A stretch of 64,000 nt of DNA from Pseudomonas azerbaijanoccidentalis (GTDB lineage Bacteria; Pseudomonadota; Gammaproteobacteria; Pseudomonadales; Pseudomonadaceae): positions 558,001 through 622,000 of the forward strand of contig NZ_JAHSTU010000001.1 of the NCBI RefSeq assembly GCF_019145495.1, in the 5' to 3' direction. Of the stretch, positions 26,050 to 34,419 are shown piece by piece (position 1 is the first letter of the stretch; every line of letters begins with the position of its first letter). A program made the position numbers and the translations under genes. The notes beneath the pieces were generated by a model. That model searched no databases. It was not told where the DNA came from and worked only from the letters and a program-made list of their open reading frames with translations.

Positions 26050-28029
26050 CTAAAAGGCAAAACACGAGCAACCAAAAGCCCCCCAAAAACCTGCGAAGTC
26101 ATTGACCGGTACCGACGATAACCGGGCCCGTTCGTGACTGTGGGAATGAACGGCGCAAGGACCACTGCACTGATGCACCGTGGCTGCCACCATCGCATTG
26201 GGTTTCCAGTGCCCAGGCACTTTGGCGACGGGTGACCAGTCGGGCATGACGGGTATTGCCGGCGGTGCCAACTGATCGAACTCACCGGCACCATAAACGA
26301 CCTGGCCACCGACCACCGTCAGTACTGATTCGATCCACTTGATCGACTCCTCATCCACACTGAAAAAGTCGGCGCTCAAGGCCACGACATCTGCCAGTTG
26401 ACCGACTTTGATCTGTCCCTTCTTGCCCTGCTCCGATGAAAACCAGGCACTGCCGTGGGTATACAGCTGCAACGCTGTATCCCGTGAAAGGCCTTGTGGA
26501 TAGAGCGTCATTCCGCCCACGGTTTTGCCACTGACCAGCCAGTACAGCGACGTCCACGGGTTATAACTTGAGACCCGCGTCGCGTCGGTGCCTGCACCCA
26601 CGGGTACACCTTCAGACAGCATTCGCTGAATCGGCGGTGTCTGTTGCGCGGCCTTGTTGCCATAACGCTCGACAAAGTACTCGCCCTGGAAAGCCATTCG
26701 ATCCTGAATGGCGATGCCGCCACCCAGCGCTCGAACCCGCTCAATATTTTCAGGGCTGATGGTTTCGGCGTGATCAAAAAACCAAGGGAGGCCATTGAAA
26801 GGGATATCCCGATTGACCTTCTCAAAAACACTGAGCATTCGTGTAATGGATTCGTTGTAGGTCGCGTGAAGCCTGAAAGGCCAGCGGTGCTCGACCAAAT
26901 GACGAACAACAGGCTCCAGTTCCTGTTCCATGCTCTGGGAGAGATCGGGCCGCGGCTCCACAAAATCCTCAAAGTCCGCGGCTGAAAACACCAACATTTC
27001 TCCAGCACCGTTATGCCGAAAGAAGTCGTTGCCGTCCCCCGGCTTGACCATGCTCGTCCAGTTTTTGAAGTCAGCCAGTTCCTGCTTGGGTTTTTGAGTG
27101 AACAGGTTGTAGGCGATGCGCACGCTCAATTGATTTTTTTCAGCCAGCTCGCGGATGACCTTGTAGTCATCGGGATAGTTTTGAAAACCACCCCCTGCAT
27201 CAATCGCACTGGTGACACCCAGGCGATTGAGTTCGCGCATGAACTGACGCGTTGAGTTGACCTGGTACTCCAAGGGAAGCATCGGGCCTTTGGCCAGCGT
27301 GGAATAGAGGATCAGCGCGTTAGGCCGCGCAATCAGCATGCCGGTGGGATCGCCATTGGCATCGCGCTGAATTTCCCCACCAGGCGGGTTCGGTGTATCG
27401 CGGGTATAGCCCACCACCTTCAGCGCGGCCCGGTTGAGCAGCGCCCGATCGTACAAATGCAGTACGAACACCGGCGTGTCGGGGGCTGCTTTGTTCAGCT
27501 CGTCCAGCGTGGGCATGCGCTTCTCGGCAAACTGGAACTCCGTCCAGCCACCCACCACCCTCACCCACTGAGGCGTCGGCGTACGATCAGCCTGAGCCTT
27601 GAGCATTCGCAGCGCATCCGCCAGCGAGGGAACACCCTCCCAGCGCAGCTCCAGGTTGAAATTCAATCCGCCTCGAATCAGATGGATATGGGAGTCGTTC
27701 AACCCGGGAATCGCCGTGCGCTTTTTCAGATCAATGACCTGAGTGGTGCTGCCGCGCGTGGCCATGATTTCCTCATCACTGCCTACGGCTATAAATTTTC
27801 CATCCTTGATGGCCACCGCACTGGCCGTTGGTTTCTCGCGGTCAACGGTATGAAAGCGGCCATTTAACATGATCAAGTCGGCGTTTAGTGTGCCCCCCTG
27901 AACATTCGATGTTGATGAACCTGCTGACACGGTAAACGGCATTGCACACCATAACGCTCCAACGCCCCCGAGAATCGAACTGTCGGCAAGAAATCGCCGG
28001 CGACTGCTGTCGGTAGAATCATCGTTCAT
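26050..28029 (-). CDS. Tat-exported YtcJ-like amidohydrolase
   Basis: A 659-residue amidohydrolase-3 family protein. The N-terminus SSRRRFLADSSILGGVGAL is a twin-arginine signal, so the enzyme is folded before export. The metal site begins NDSHIHLIRGG. Further blocks are RLHATYNESITRMLSVFEK, WFFDHAETISPENIERV and GAGTDATRVSSYNPW. The C-terminus has a Cys/His-rich tail (VHQCSGPCAVHSHSHERAR, then AFGCSCFAF) beyond the usual catalytic fold that might bind a metal. GGAGG lies 5 bases before the ATG at 28029. It is divergent from an OprD porin. Substrate unknown; the family hydrolyses C-N bonds in amides or cyclic amides. Confidence 0.85.
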   Translation of the reverse strand: MNDDSTDSSRRRFLADSSILGGVGALWCAMPFTVSAGSSTSNVQGGTLNADLIMLNGRFHTVDREKPTASAVAIKDGKFIAVGSDEEIMATRGSTTQVIDLKKRTAIPGLNDSHIHLIRGGLNFNLELRWEGVPSLADALRMLKAQADRTPTPQWVRVVGGWTEFQFAEKRMPTLDELNKAAPDTPVFVLHLYDRALLNRAALKVVGYTRDTPNPPGGEIQRDANGDPTGMLIARPNALILYSTLAKGPMLPLEYQVNSTRQFMRELNRLGVTSAIDAGGGFQNYPDDYKVIRELAEKNQLSVRIAYNLFTQKPKQELADFKNWTSMVKPGDGNDFFRHNGAGEMLVFSAADFEDFVEPRPDLSQSMEQELEPVVRHLVEHRWPFRLHATYNESITRMLSVFEKVNRDIPFNGLPWFFDHAETISPENIERVRALGGGIAIQDRMAFQGEYFVERYGNKAAQQTPPIQRMLSEGVPVGAGTDATRVSSYNPWTSLYWLVSGKTVGGMTLYPQGLSRDTALQLYTHGSAWFSSEQGKKGQIKVGQLADVVALSADFFSVDEESIKWIESVLTVVGGQVVYGAGEFDQLAPPAIPVMPDWSPVAKVPGHWKPNAMVAATVHQCSGPCAVHSHSHERARLSSVPVNDFAGFWGAFGCSCFAF

Positions 28030-28115
28030 GAACGCCTCCCGTTTTACGACTGTTCAACCAGACAATGTGCTGCCCTACTCTTGTATTTGCGCTTAACTAA
28101 AAAAAACAGCACGCC

Positions 28116-28137
28116 TGTTCAATTCTGGCATTCAACA
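28116..28137. promoter_or_regulatory. Palindrome in the amidohydrolase-porin divergent promoter
   Basis: TGTTCAAT-TCTGGC-ATTCAACA is a 22-base inverted repeat with one mismatched pair per arm. A further GTTCAA copy lies at about 28052. It is a candidate operator for a regulator not encoded nearby. Confidence 0.4.
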
Positions 28138-28175
28138 ATACGCGACCATCTCTCTGACCCTAGGGAGACTCGGAC

Positions 28176-28211
28176 ATGCACGCGACAAATGACACGGCAG
28201 GCCATCAGTGA
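28176..28211 (+). CDS. Possible 11-codon leader peptide before the porin
   Basis: A short frame MHATNDTAGHQ starts at an ATG with a good AGGGAG ribosome site 8 bases upstream. Its TGA overlaps the GTG start of the porin (GTGA), allowing translational coupling. The porin's own GTG has only a weak ribosome site, so this leader may recruit the ribosome. It may also be the remnant of the porin's original start after a frameshift. Confidence 0.4.
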   Translation: MHATNDTAGHQ

Positions 28212-29530
28212 CTGTTCGACGAGTCAGTTACGGGCTTCTTTTGTCCATCTGCGCCCGCAGCGAATTCGCGTTCGCTTCCGACACCACCGAGGCCGCACAA
28301 GGGTTTCGGGAGGGATCATCATTTGAGGTGCTCAGTCGAAACTTTTTCCTCAGTAATGACTTTAGAACACCTTCGCCTACAGGCAAGAACTACACCCAGG
28401 AATGGGCTCAAGGGTTCATCAGTTCGTTCGAATCCGGGTTTACCGAGGGCACCGTTGGCGTTGGCATCGATGCACATGCTTTTCTGGGTTTGAAACTGGA
28501 CGGCGGGAAAGGACATTCAGGAACGGGACTGCTGCCCCTCGATCAAGAGGGCCGCAGCGAAGACAATTACTCCAGCAGTGGTGGCACGCTGAAGCTGCGA
28601 ACTTCCCGCACGACCCTGTCGTACGGCGAGATGATGGTGGAAACGCCGGTATTCGACACGGCGGACAAACGCCTGCAGCCGGAGTACGCCACGGGCCTGC
28701 TATTGGATAGCCGTGAAATCAGTGACGTGCATTGGCTCGCCGGTCACTTCACCGCCTTCAAGAATCAGAATGCGTCGACCAGTAAAGGCAACTTTTCCGG
28801 CTACGGTGTCAGCACCCAAGCGGGCGGCATCGATTTTGTCGGCGCTAACCTGTTTGAAGATCGCCCGGTGGGTGGCGCCCTCTATGCGTCCCAGCTGAGC
28901 GACACCTGGCATCAGTACTACGCCAACCTGCATATGAAGCAATCCGGGGTGTTTATCGACAGCAATGTTTATCACACCCGTGATTATGGCGATGCCGTGG
29001 CCGGCGCCATCGATAACACCGCCTACAGCCTGGCCGGCAAATACACGGCAGGCGCCCACGCTTTCACCCTCGCCTATCAACACATCAATGGCGACACGCC
29101 TTTCGACTTTGTCGGTGGCGACTCCATTTACCTGGCCAACTCGATCAAGTACGCCGACTTCAATGGCCCGCATGAGCGCTCCTGGCAGGCACGCTATGAC
29201 TTGGACCTGAGCATCTTCGGCGTGCCCGGTTTGAAATTCATGACCCGCTATGTAACCGGGCGCGGTATCGACGGAACCCACGCGCCACAAGGCGGTGGCT
29301 ACAACACTTTCGATGAATCGCTCGATGAGTACGTGCCCCAACAGGGTGATGGGGGGCGACATTGGGAGCGCGATATCGATCTGCACTACGTGGTGCAGTC
29401 GGGTGCGGCCAAGGATTTGTCCGTGCAACTTTCCCATGTGACACATCGGGCCAACAGCGCTCAGGGGGGAGATGACATTGACAGGATTTATATCGTGATC
29501 GAATACCCAATCAAGTTTGGTCAGCTTTAA
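28208..29530 (+). CDS. OprD-family outer membrane porin
   Basis: A 440-residue OprD-family substrate-specific porin. After the leader come FREGSSFEVLSRNFFLSNDF and WAQGFISSFESGFTEGTVGV, the family's first strands. Later LPLDQEGRSEDNYSSSGGTL and PVFDTADKRLQPEYATGLLL are characteristic loops, and it ends in an aromatic/hydrophobic beta-strand (IEYPIKFGQL). The GTG start gives a poor signal peptide with Arg and Glu inside the hydrophobic core (LLLSICARSEFAFA). It probably passes a small organic substrate into the periplasm for the two Tat-leader hydrolases beside it. Confidence 0.85.
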   Translation: MTVRRVSYGLLLSICARSEFAFASDTTEAAQGFREGSSFEVLSRNFFLSNDFRTPSPTGKNYTQEWAQGFISSFESGFTEGTVGVGIDAHAFLGLKLDGGKGHSGTGLLPLDQEGRSEDNYSSSGGTLKLRTSRTTLSYGEMMVETPVFDTADKRLQPEYATGLLLDSREISDVHWLAGHFTAFKNQNASTSKGNFSGYGVSTQAGGIDFVGANLFEDRPVGGALYASQLSDTWHQYYANLHMKQSGVFIDSNVYHTRDYGDAVAGAIDNTAYSLAGKYTAGAHAFTLAYQHINGDTPFDFVGGDSIYLANSIKYADFNGPHERSWQARYDLDLSIFGVPGLKFMTRYVTGRGIDGTHAPQGGGYNTFDESLDEYVPQQGDGGRHWERDIDLHYVVQSGAAKDLSVQLSHVTHRANSAQGGDDIDRIYIVIEYPIKFGQL

Positions 29531-29561
29531 TCGCAAGTGCGGTTTCCAGTGAGGAAAGACG

Positions 29562-30563
29562 ATGCAGCAAAGTTCAGAAGACGAAGCACTGGCTGATGCC
29601 GGTGACGTTGCACTGCCCCGACGTAGCTTTCTGGTGGGCGTTAGCGCAACGGCCATACTCGCCAACATTCCGTTTGGAGTGTTCGCTGCCACGCAACAGA
29701 CAACTCAACCACACACTGTAGGGAGTGACGCCATGACCTCGATAAAAACCAAAGACGGCACCGAAATTTACTACAAGGACTGGGGCCCGAAGGACGCAAC
29801 CCCCGTCATGTTCCACCATGGCTGGCCGCTGAGTGCCGATGACTGGGACAGCCAGATGATGTTCTTCCTGGAAAAAGGCTATCGGGTTATTGCACACGAC
29901 CGTCGCGGCCACGGTCGCTCGACCCAGACGTGGCTGGGAAATGACATGGACACCTATGCGGCTGATGTGATCGAACTGACGGACGCACTCAACCTTAAAG
30001 GTGCGATTCATGTCGGTCACTCCACGGGCGGTGGCGAAGTGGCGCGTTATGTCGCCCGTGCCAAGCCGGGTCGTGTTGCCAAAGCGGTACTTGTCAGCGC
30101 TGTACCGCCGATCATGGTCAAGTCGGACAAAAATCCTGGTGGTCTGGGCATCGAGGTCTTTGATGGGCTGCGTAAGGCCTTGCTGGAAAACCGCGCGCAG
30201 TTCTATCTTGACGTGCCGTCAGGCCCGTTCTACGGATTCAACCGTCCGGGGGCCAAGGTCTCGCAAGGCACCATTGAGAACTGGTGGCGCCAGGGCATGA
30301 TGGGCGGCGCCAAAGCACAATATGACTGCATCAAAGTGTTTTCCGAAACAGACTTCACCGAGGATTTGAAAACCATCCAGGTGCCCACCTTGGTGATGCA
30401 CGGTGATGACGACCAGATCGTGCCGTACGCTGACTCTGCACCCCTTTCCGTGAAGCTTTTAAAGAACGGAACGCTGAAAACCTACGCTGGTTTTCCACAC
30501 GGCATGCCGACGACCAATGCGGCTGAAATCAACGCTGACATTCTGGCGTTCATACGCGGCTGA
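29562..30563 (+). CDS. Alpha/beta hydrolase (non-haem chloroperoxidase-like) with Tat leader
   Basis: A 333-residue serine hydrolase of the perhydrolase/chloroperoxidase family. Nucleophile Ser154 lies in [10 protein letters not shown], the acid in HGDDDQIVP and His313 in GFPHGMP. Residues 1-57 form an extra leader with [16 protein letters not shown], a Tat-like signal. Most relatives begin near the internal Met58 ([18 protein letters not shown]). That codon, at 29733, has its own GGGAG 7 bases upstream, so a 276-residue cytoplasmic form may also be made. It follows the porin by 31 bases. Confidence 0.87.
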   Translation: MQQSSEDEALADAGDVALPRRSFLVGVSATAILANIPFGVFAATQQTTQPHTVGSDAMTSIKTKDGTEIYYKDWGPKDATPVMFHHGWPLSADDWDSQMMFFLEKGYRVIAHDRRGHGRSTQTWLGNDMDTYAADVIELTDALNLKGAIHVGHSTGGGEVARYVARAKPGRVAKAVLVSAVPPIMVKSDKNPGGLGIEVFDGLRKALLENRAQFYLDVPSGPFYGFNRPGAKVSQGTIENWWRQGMMGGAKAQYDCIKVFSETDFTEDLKTIQVPTLVMHGDDDQIVPYADSAPLSVKLLKNGTLKTYAGFPHGMPTTNAAEINADILAFIRG

Positions 30564-30577
30564 TCGCGTCAGGAATG

Positions 30578-30600
30578 AGGGCCCACCAAGGGCCCTTTTT
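30578..30600 (+). terminator. Rho-independent terminator after the hydrolase
   Basis: AGGGCCC-ACCAA-GGGCCCT followed by TTTT forms a classic terminator 15 bases after the hydrolase stop codon. Confidence 0.85.
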
Positions 30601-30719
30601 CTCAAGTTCAAATCACTGGCAACCGGGGTTGAGTGCGGAATGGGACATAATCGGTTTCCTCTCGAACCTGAGATGATTGATAGGCCGCTTACAAGCAAGC
30701 GCGCGCGGACTGCGTCGGG

Positions 30720-32165
30720 TCACACTCGTCTTCGCAACCATTGCAGGAAGCCCTTTTTCTCGATGGCTTTTGGCTCTTCCTGAGTCATCGTGTGGGCAAT
30801 CTGCAAGCGGAAATCGAGCAATGCCTTCATCGCCACTCCGATGTCATGACGAGCTTCCACGCATGGTCTGAAGAATTCCTTCTCGATGCGGTACAGGTTG
30901 CAGAACGTCAGGGCGGCAAACTCCGCCGGCAGCGCCGTCCCCGAGACAATCCCGCCCTCGCCAATCACCTCGCCTGGCCCCATGCGCCCGGCTTCGAACT
31001 TGACGCCGGCACGGCTCAAGGCGACCGTCACCACCCCCGACTCGATGATGTACAAGTGTTCGCTGACCTGCCCTGCCGGCAAAATCACTTCGCCCGGCTG
31101 AAAGATCTGCCGCGTCATGTTCTGGCTGACGTCGTCTTTCTCCTCCTCGCTCAACGTCGCCGCGAAGATGCTCGCGTTGTCGAGTAACGCGCGAGGTTTT
31201 GACTGCGCCGCAGGCAGACTCGATTCAACCGTCGACAACCAGTTGATCCCAGCCGACTGTAGATGCCGATAGGCCAGGTCATACAGTTGGTTGCGCACCG
31301 TGCGCTTCTGATCCATCGACACCACGAAACCGCTGACTTCATATTCCACGCCGTTGCCGCCGGTGCTTTTGATCGTCACTTTGGGGGCCGGCTTGGTCAG
31401 CAGAATGCGGCAGCCTTGCGATGCCCGTTCGAGGGCATCGAACACCCTGTTGGGGCGCACCAGCGGGCTGATGAGCAAACTGATCGAGACCCCGAACATG
31501 TCGCTGGGTCGGCTGAAATTGGTGATCTTGGCCTTGGCGGCCATCGAATTGGGGATCACGATCATGCTGCCCTGGGACGTTTGCAAAAACGTGGCGCGCC
31601 AGTCGATATCGGTCACCCGGCCTTCAGTGCCGTCGATGGCGATCCAGTCATCGATTTGATAAGGCTTGGTGGTGTTGAGGACGATCCCGGAAAACACGTC
31701 GCTGAGGGTCGATTGCAGGGCCAGGCCGACAATGATTGCCAACGCACCGGACGTCGCCAGCACGCCCTTGACCGGCAAATTGAGCACATAGGCCAGGGCG
31801 GCAATGACCGCGACCAGGAAAATCACCGCACCGAGCAGGTCCTGGAGCAATCGGCCGGTGTGCCCGACCCGGTACATCATCACGGCGCCGATGATTACCG
31901 TGAGCGTGCGTGCGCCGAACAGCCACCACATGATCTGCAGCACCGTGTGCGCAAATTGCAGGGGTGCGTCATCGATCGTGGGTGCTGGCTCCCATGGACT
32001 CAAGCCTTCATGGAACATCAATGCGCTGTACAACGAAAAGATCACCACCCGCGCGAGCACTTTCCAGTTGTACCGATGGGAACCGACCACGCGCCACATC
32101 ACCATGTCGATCAGGATCAAGGCCAGGCCGCCGACCAATGGACGTTCAGAGAACAAGGACAGCAT
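30720..32165 (-). CDS. MscS-type mechanosensitive channel with cyclic-nucleotide-binding domain
   Basis: A 481-residue inner-membrane protein. Four or five hydrophobic segments lead into the MscS pore and beta domain (ALAIIVGLALQSTLSDVFSG, IDDWIAIDGTEGRVTDIDWR, IPNSMAAKAKITNFSRPSD). A C-terminal CRP-like cNMP-binding domain spans about residues 330-450 (FQPGEVILPAGQVSEHLYII, RMGPGEVIGEGGIVSGTALP). Such channels (the bCNG group) may couple ion flow to a nucleotide or to osmotic stress. The start at 32165 has GGGAG 8 bases upstream. Monocistronic, divergent from the lysozyme-inhibitor gene. Confidence 0.88.
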   Translation of the reverse strand: MLSLFSERPLVGGLALILIDMVMWRVVGSHRYNWKVLARVVIFSLYSALMFHEGLSPWEPAPTIDDAPLQFAHTVLQIMWWLFGARTLTVIIGAVMMYRVGHTGRLLQDLLGAVIFLVAVIAALAYVLNLPVKGVLATSGALAIIVGLALQSTLSDVFSGIVLNTTKPYQIDDWIAIDGTEGRVTDIDWRATFLQTSQGSMIVIPNSMAAKAKITNFSRPSDMFGVSISLLISPLVRPNRVFDALERASQGCRILLTKPAPKVTIKSTGGNGVEYEVSGFVVSMDQKRTVRNQLYDLAYRHLQSAGINWLSTVESSLPAAQSKPRALLDNASIFAATLSEEEKDDVSQNMTRQIFQPGEVILPAGQVSEHLYIIESGVVTVALSRAGVKFEAGRMGPGEVIGEGGIVSGTALPAEFAALTFCNLYRIEKEFFRPCVEARHDIGVAMKALLDFRLQIAHTMTQEEPKAIEKKGFLQWLRRRV

Positions 32166-32382
32166 CTGATATCTCCCGCTCGGGCCAATGATCACCGCGC
32201 TGCCGCGGACCTATCCTGTAAACGCTAGCATGGGTTTGCGCCAACGCCTGACGCCACCCAGCCGTCAGTCGACGTGGCAAGTTCTGAGCACTGACTTACA
32301 CTGCGATACACCCCCGTGTACCAATGACTACTCAATGATTCGATTCGTCCCAAGGCAATCCGGTGATCTGGGTGACGCCAAC

Positions 32383-33030
32383 ATGAAAACGGTCTCGGCC
32401 TGTTTTGCCTCTGTGTTCGCTGCCAGCCTTTGCCTGGGGACGGCTCCCTGCGCAGACGCTGCGTCGTTCACCACCAGCTACGATTGCACCAAAGCGACGG
32501 CGAAGGTTGAAAAACTGATCTGTGGCGACGCGCAACTGGCGCAGATGGATATCGAACTGATGCGCCTTTATCGTCTGGCGCTCACCGATGAAAACTCAGT
32601 TCCGCGCCCTGATAAAGTGGCCCTCGACCAGCAGTTCTGGGTCGATGCCCGTAACCAGTGTGCCTCCCAATCTGATATCCGGACGTGCACGATCGCCAGT
32701 TACGCCAAGCGCGCGCATCAGTTGCGCCAAGGTTCGGCCATCGTCAGGACCAAGGACCCCAGCCGGCTCACCGAAGGCCCGCTGGCCTATCGCTGCGCAG
32801 GGTTGAACGCGTTGATCGCGGCCACGTTCTTTACCACGCAGCCAGGTGTGGTGTTCCTGACGTGGGCCAACAGTTCCGTGACGCTGAATCAGGTGCCGAG
32901 TGAACTGGGAACCCAATACACCGGCAAGGATTTACAGGGGAGCTACAGCTTTCGGCAAGACGGCAATAGCGCGTATTTCCAAAAGCCGGGTTCAGGAGGA
33001 ATGAGCTGTTCGGTTGAGCCGACCGGCTGA
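32383..33030 (+). CDS. Secreted double-domain lysozyme inhibitor-like protein (LprI + MliC-like)
   Basis: A 215-residue secreted protein with a Sec signal (MKTVSACFASVFAASLCLGT ... CADAA). Residues about 27-110 match the LprI/DUF1311 domain (SYDCTKATAKVEKLICGD ... LMRLYRLAL, Cys-paired). Residues about 130-215 look like an MliC-type inhibitor domain (AYRCAGLNALIAATFF, then VVFLTWANSSVTLNQV and a final MSCSVEP). Both families block host lysozyme, so the role is probably periplasmic protection of peptidoglycan. ATG at 32383 is preferred for its signal peptide; an in-frame ATG 48 bases upstream is possible. Confidence 0.75.
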   Translation: MKTVSACFASVFAASLCLGTAPCADAASFTTSYDCTKATAKVEKLICGDAQLAQMDIELMRLYRLALTDENSVPRPDKVALDQQFWVDARNQCASQSDIRTCTIASYAKRAHQLRQGSAIVRTKDPSRLTEGPLAYRCAGLNALIAATFFTTQPGVVFLTWANSSVTLNQVPSELGTQYTGKDLQGSYSFRQDGNSAYFQKPGSGGMSCSVEPTG

Positions 33031-33064
33031 TCGGCGCCTTACGCCATTCCCCCAATGCCCTCAG

Positions 33065-34153
33065 CTACACCCCTCCTTCCGATGGCGGGCGATCCTGTAC
33101 CCACTGCCAGAACAGTTGGTAACCGACTGCCAGTATCACCGGGCCGATGAACAAACCAATGATGCCGCTGGTGACCATGCCGCCGAGGGCGCCGATCAGC
33201 ACCACCGGCATTGGCACGTCGACGCCACGGCCCAGCAGCAGTGGCTTGAGCACGTTATCCACGAGGCCGGCAACGAAGACGAAAACAGCGAAGATGATGG
33301 TGGTGGTGCTGGGGCCTTCAGTGGCGAACACATAGGCAATCACCGGTACGGTAATCAACGTCGCCGGCAATTGCATGATGCCCAGCAGCAGGACCGCCAA
33401 TGCCAGCAGGCCCGCGCCCGGTACACCCTTGAGCACGAACCCGAGCCCCACCAGCAGCATTTGAATGAACGCGATACCGACCACGCCGAGCGCCACGGCA
33501 CGGATGGTGGCGGTGCACAACGCAGCAACGCTGGGACCTTTATCCGGCCCGCTGATCCGCGAGGCAATCTGTACCGAAGCGCGGCTGCCGCTTTCACCGT
33601 AAGCCATGAAAATCCCGGCGATAATCAGCGCAAAAATAAAGGTCAGGAACCCCATGCCGACCCCGGCCAGTTTACCCAGCAGGCCGAGGCTGACGCCTTT
33701 GATCTGCGGAATGTACTTGGCCGTAAGCCCGGGAAGGTCGGTCGCCGCTTGTTGCCAGAGTGCAAACACTTGATTGCCCACCAGCGGCCATTCAGCCACC
33801 GACGGCGCAGGCGCCGGAATATGCACGCCTTCGTCCTTGACGACACTCATGGCACTTTCCACGGAATCGGCAATCGACGTGCCCAACAGATAAATGGGCA
33901 CCATGAGAATCATGATCGCCACCAGCACGATCAACGTCGCAATGCGGCCGTCCTTTTGCCCCAAGGGGCCTCTGAGCTTCTGCTGCAGCGGATACAGGGT
34001 GATCGCGAGGATCACCGACCACAACATCAAGTCGCGAAACGGACTGAAAATCTGGAAACAGAACAACACCAGAACAACAATCAGCCCGGCACGAATCAAG
34101 ACATCGAGCAATCCGCGGGATAACGCTTTCTCTGAGAGCGATACGGGCACCAT
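33065..34153 (-). CDS. AI-2E family (PerM/YdiK-like) permease
   Basis: A 362-residue integral membrane protein of the AI-2E exporter / DUF20 family, with about seven to eight hydrophobic segments and the family blocks FRDLMLWSVILAITLYPLQQ and LVLFVAGLVDNVLKPLLLGR-like (here FVFVAGLVDNVLKPLLLGRG). Members have been linked to export of autoinducer-2 or to Na+/H+ exchange, so the function is open. The ATG at 34153 has AGGAG 6 bases upstream. It lies downstream of tRNA-Sec on the same strand. Confidence 0.85.
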   Translation of the reverse strand: MVPVSLSEKALSRGLLDVLIRAGLIVVLVLFCFQIFSPFRDLMLWSVILAITLYPLQQKLRGPLGQKDGRIATLIVLVAIMILMVPIYLLGTSIADSVESAMSVVKDEGVHIPAPAPSVAEWPLVGNQVFALWQQAATDLPGLTAKYIPQIKGVSLGLLGKLAGVGMGFLTFIFALIIAGIFMAYGESGSRASVQIASRISGPDKGPSVAALCTATIRAVALGVVGIAFIQMLLVGLGFVLKGVPGAGLLALAVLLLGIMQLPATLITVPVIAYVFATEGPSTTTIIFAVFVFVAGLVDNVLKPLLLGRGVDVPMPVVLIGALGGMVTSGIIGLFIGPVILAVGYQLFWQWVQDRPPSEGGV

Positions 34154-34317
34154 GGAAATCTCCTGGCAGTTCCACTGCGAAGGTAGAAAGTCGGTTTGCC
34201 CAGCATAGACGTACATCCGCAAACGTGATGTTCGTATACGCGTCAAAACCCGGCATTTGCACTCAAGTTTGGCGATTTCGCCGTTATGGACGGTCGATAG
34301 CGGTTCTGACAGGAAAG

Positions 34318-34413
34318 TGGCGGAAGGTAGCCGGAGTCGAACCTGCCCGGGAACGGATGCCGTCCCCAACCGGGTTTGAAGCCCGGCCGCGCCACCGGGC
34401 GCGATTACCTTCC
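34318..34413 (-). tRNA. selC: tRNA-Sec (anticodon UCA)
   Basis: A 96-base selenocysteine tRNA including encoded CCA. The acceptor arms GGAAGGTA / TACCTTCC give the 8-bp acceptor stem peculiar to tRNA-Sec. The anticodon loop CTTCAAA carries UCA at 34379-34377, the variable arm is long and the T loop is GGTTCGACTCC. It begins 6 bases after the selB stop codon, so the tRNA may be processed from the sel transcript. Confidence 0.97.
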
Positions 34414-34419
34414 TTGAAT

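Noticed and set aside
22416..30600. An integrated prophage or transposon carrying the OprD and pca blocks
   Set aside because: No integrase, transposase, terminal repeats or tRNA junction was found; only gene relics mark the edges.
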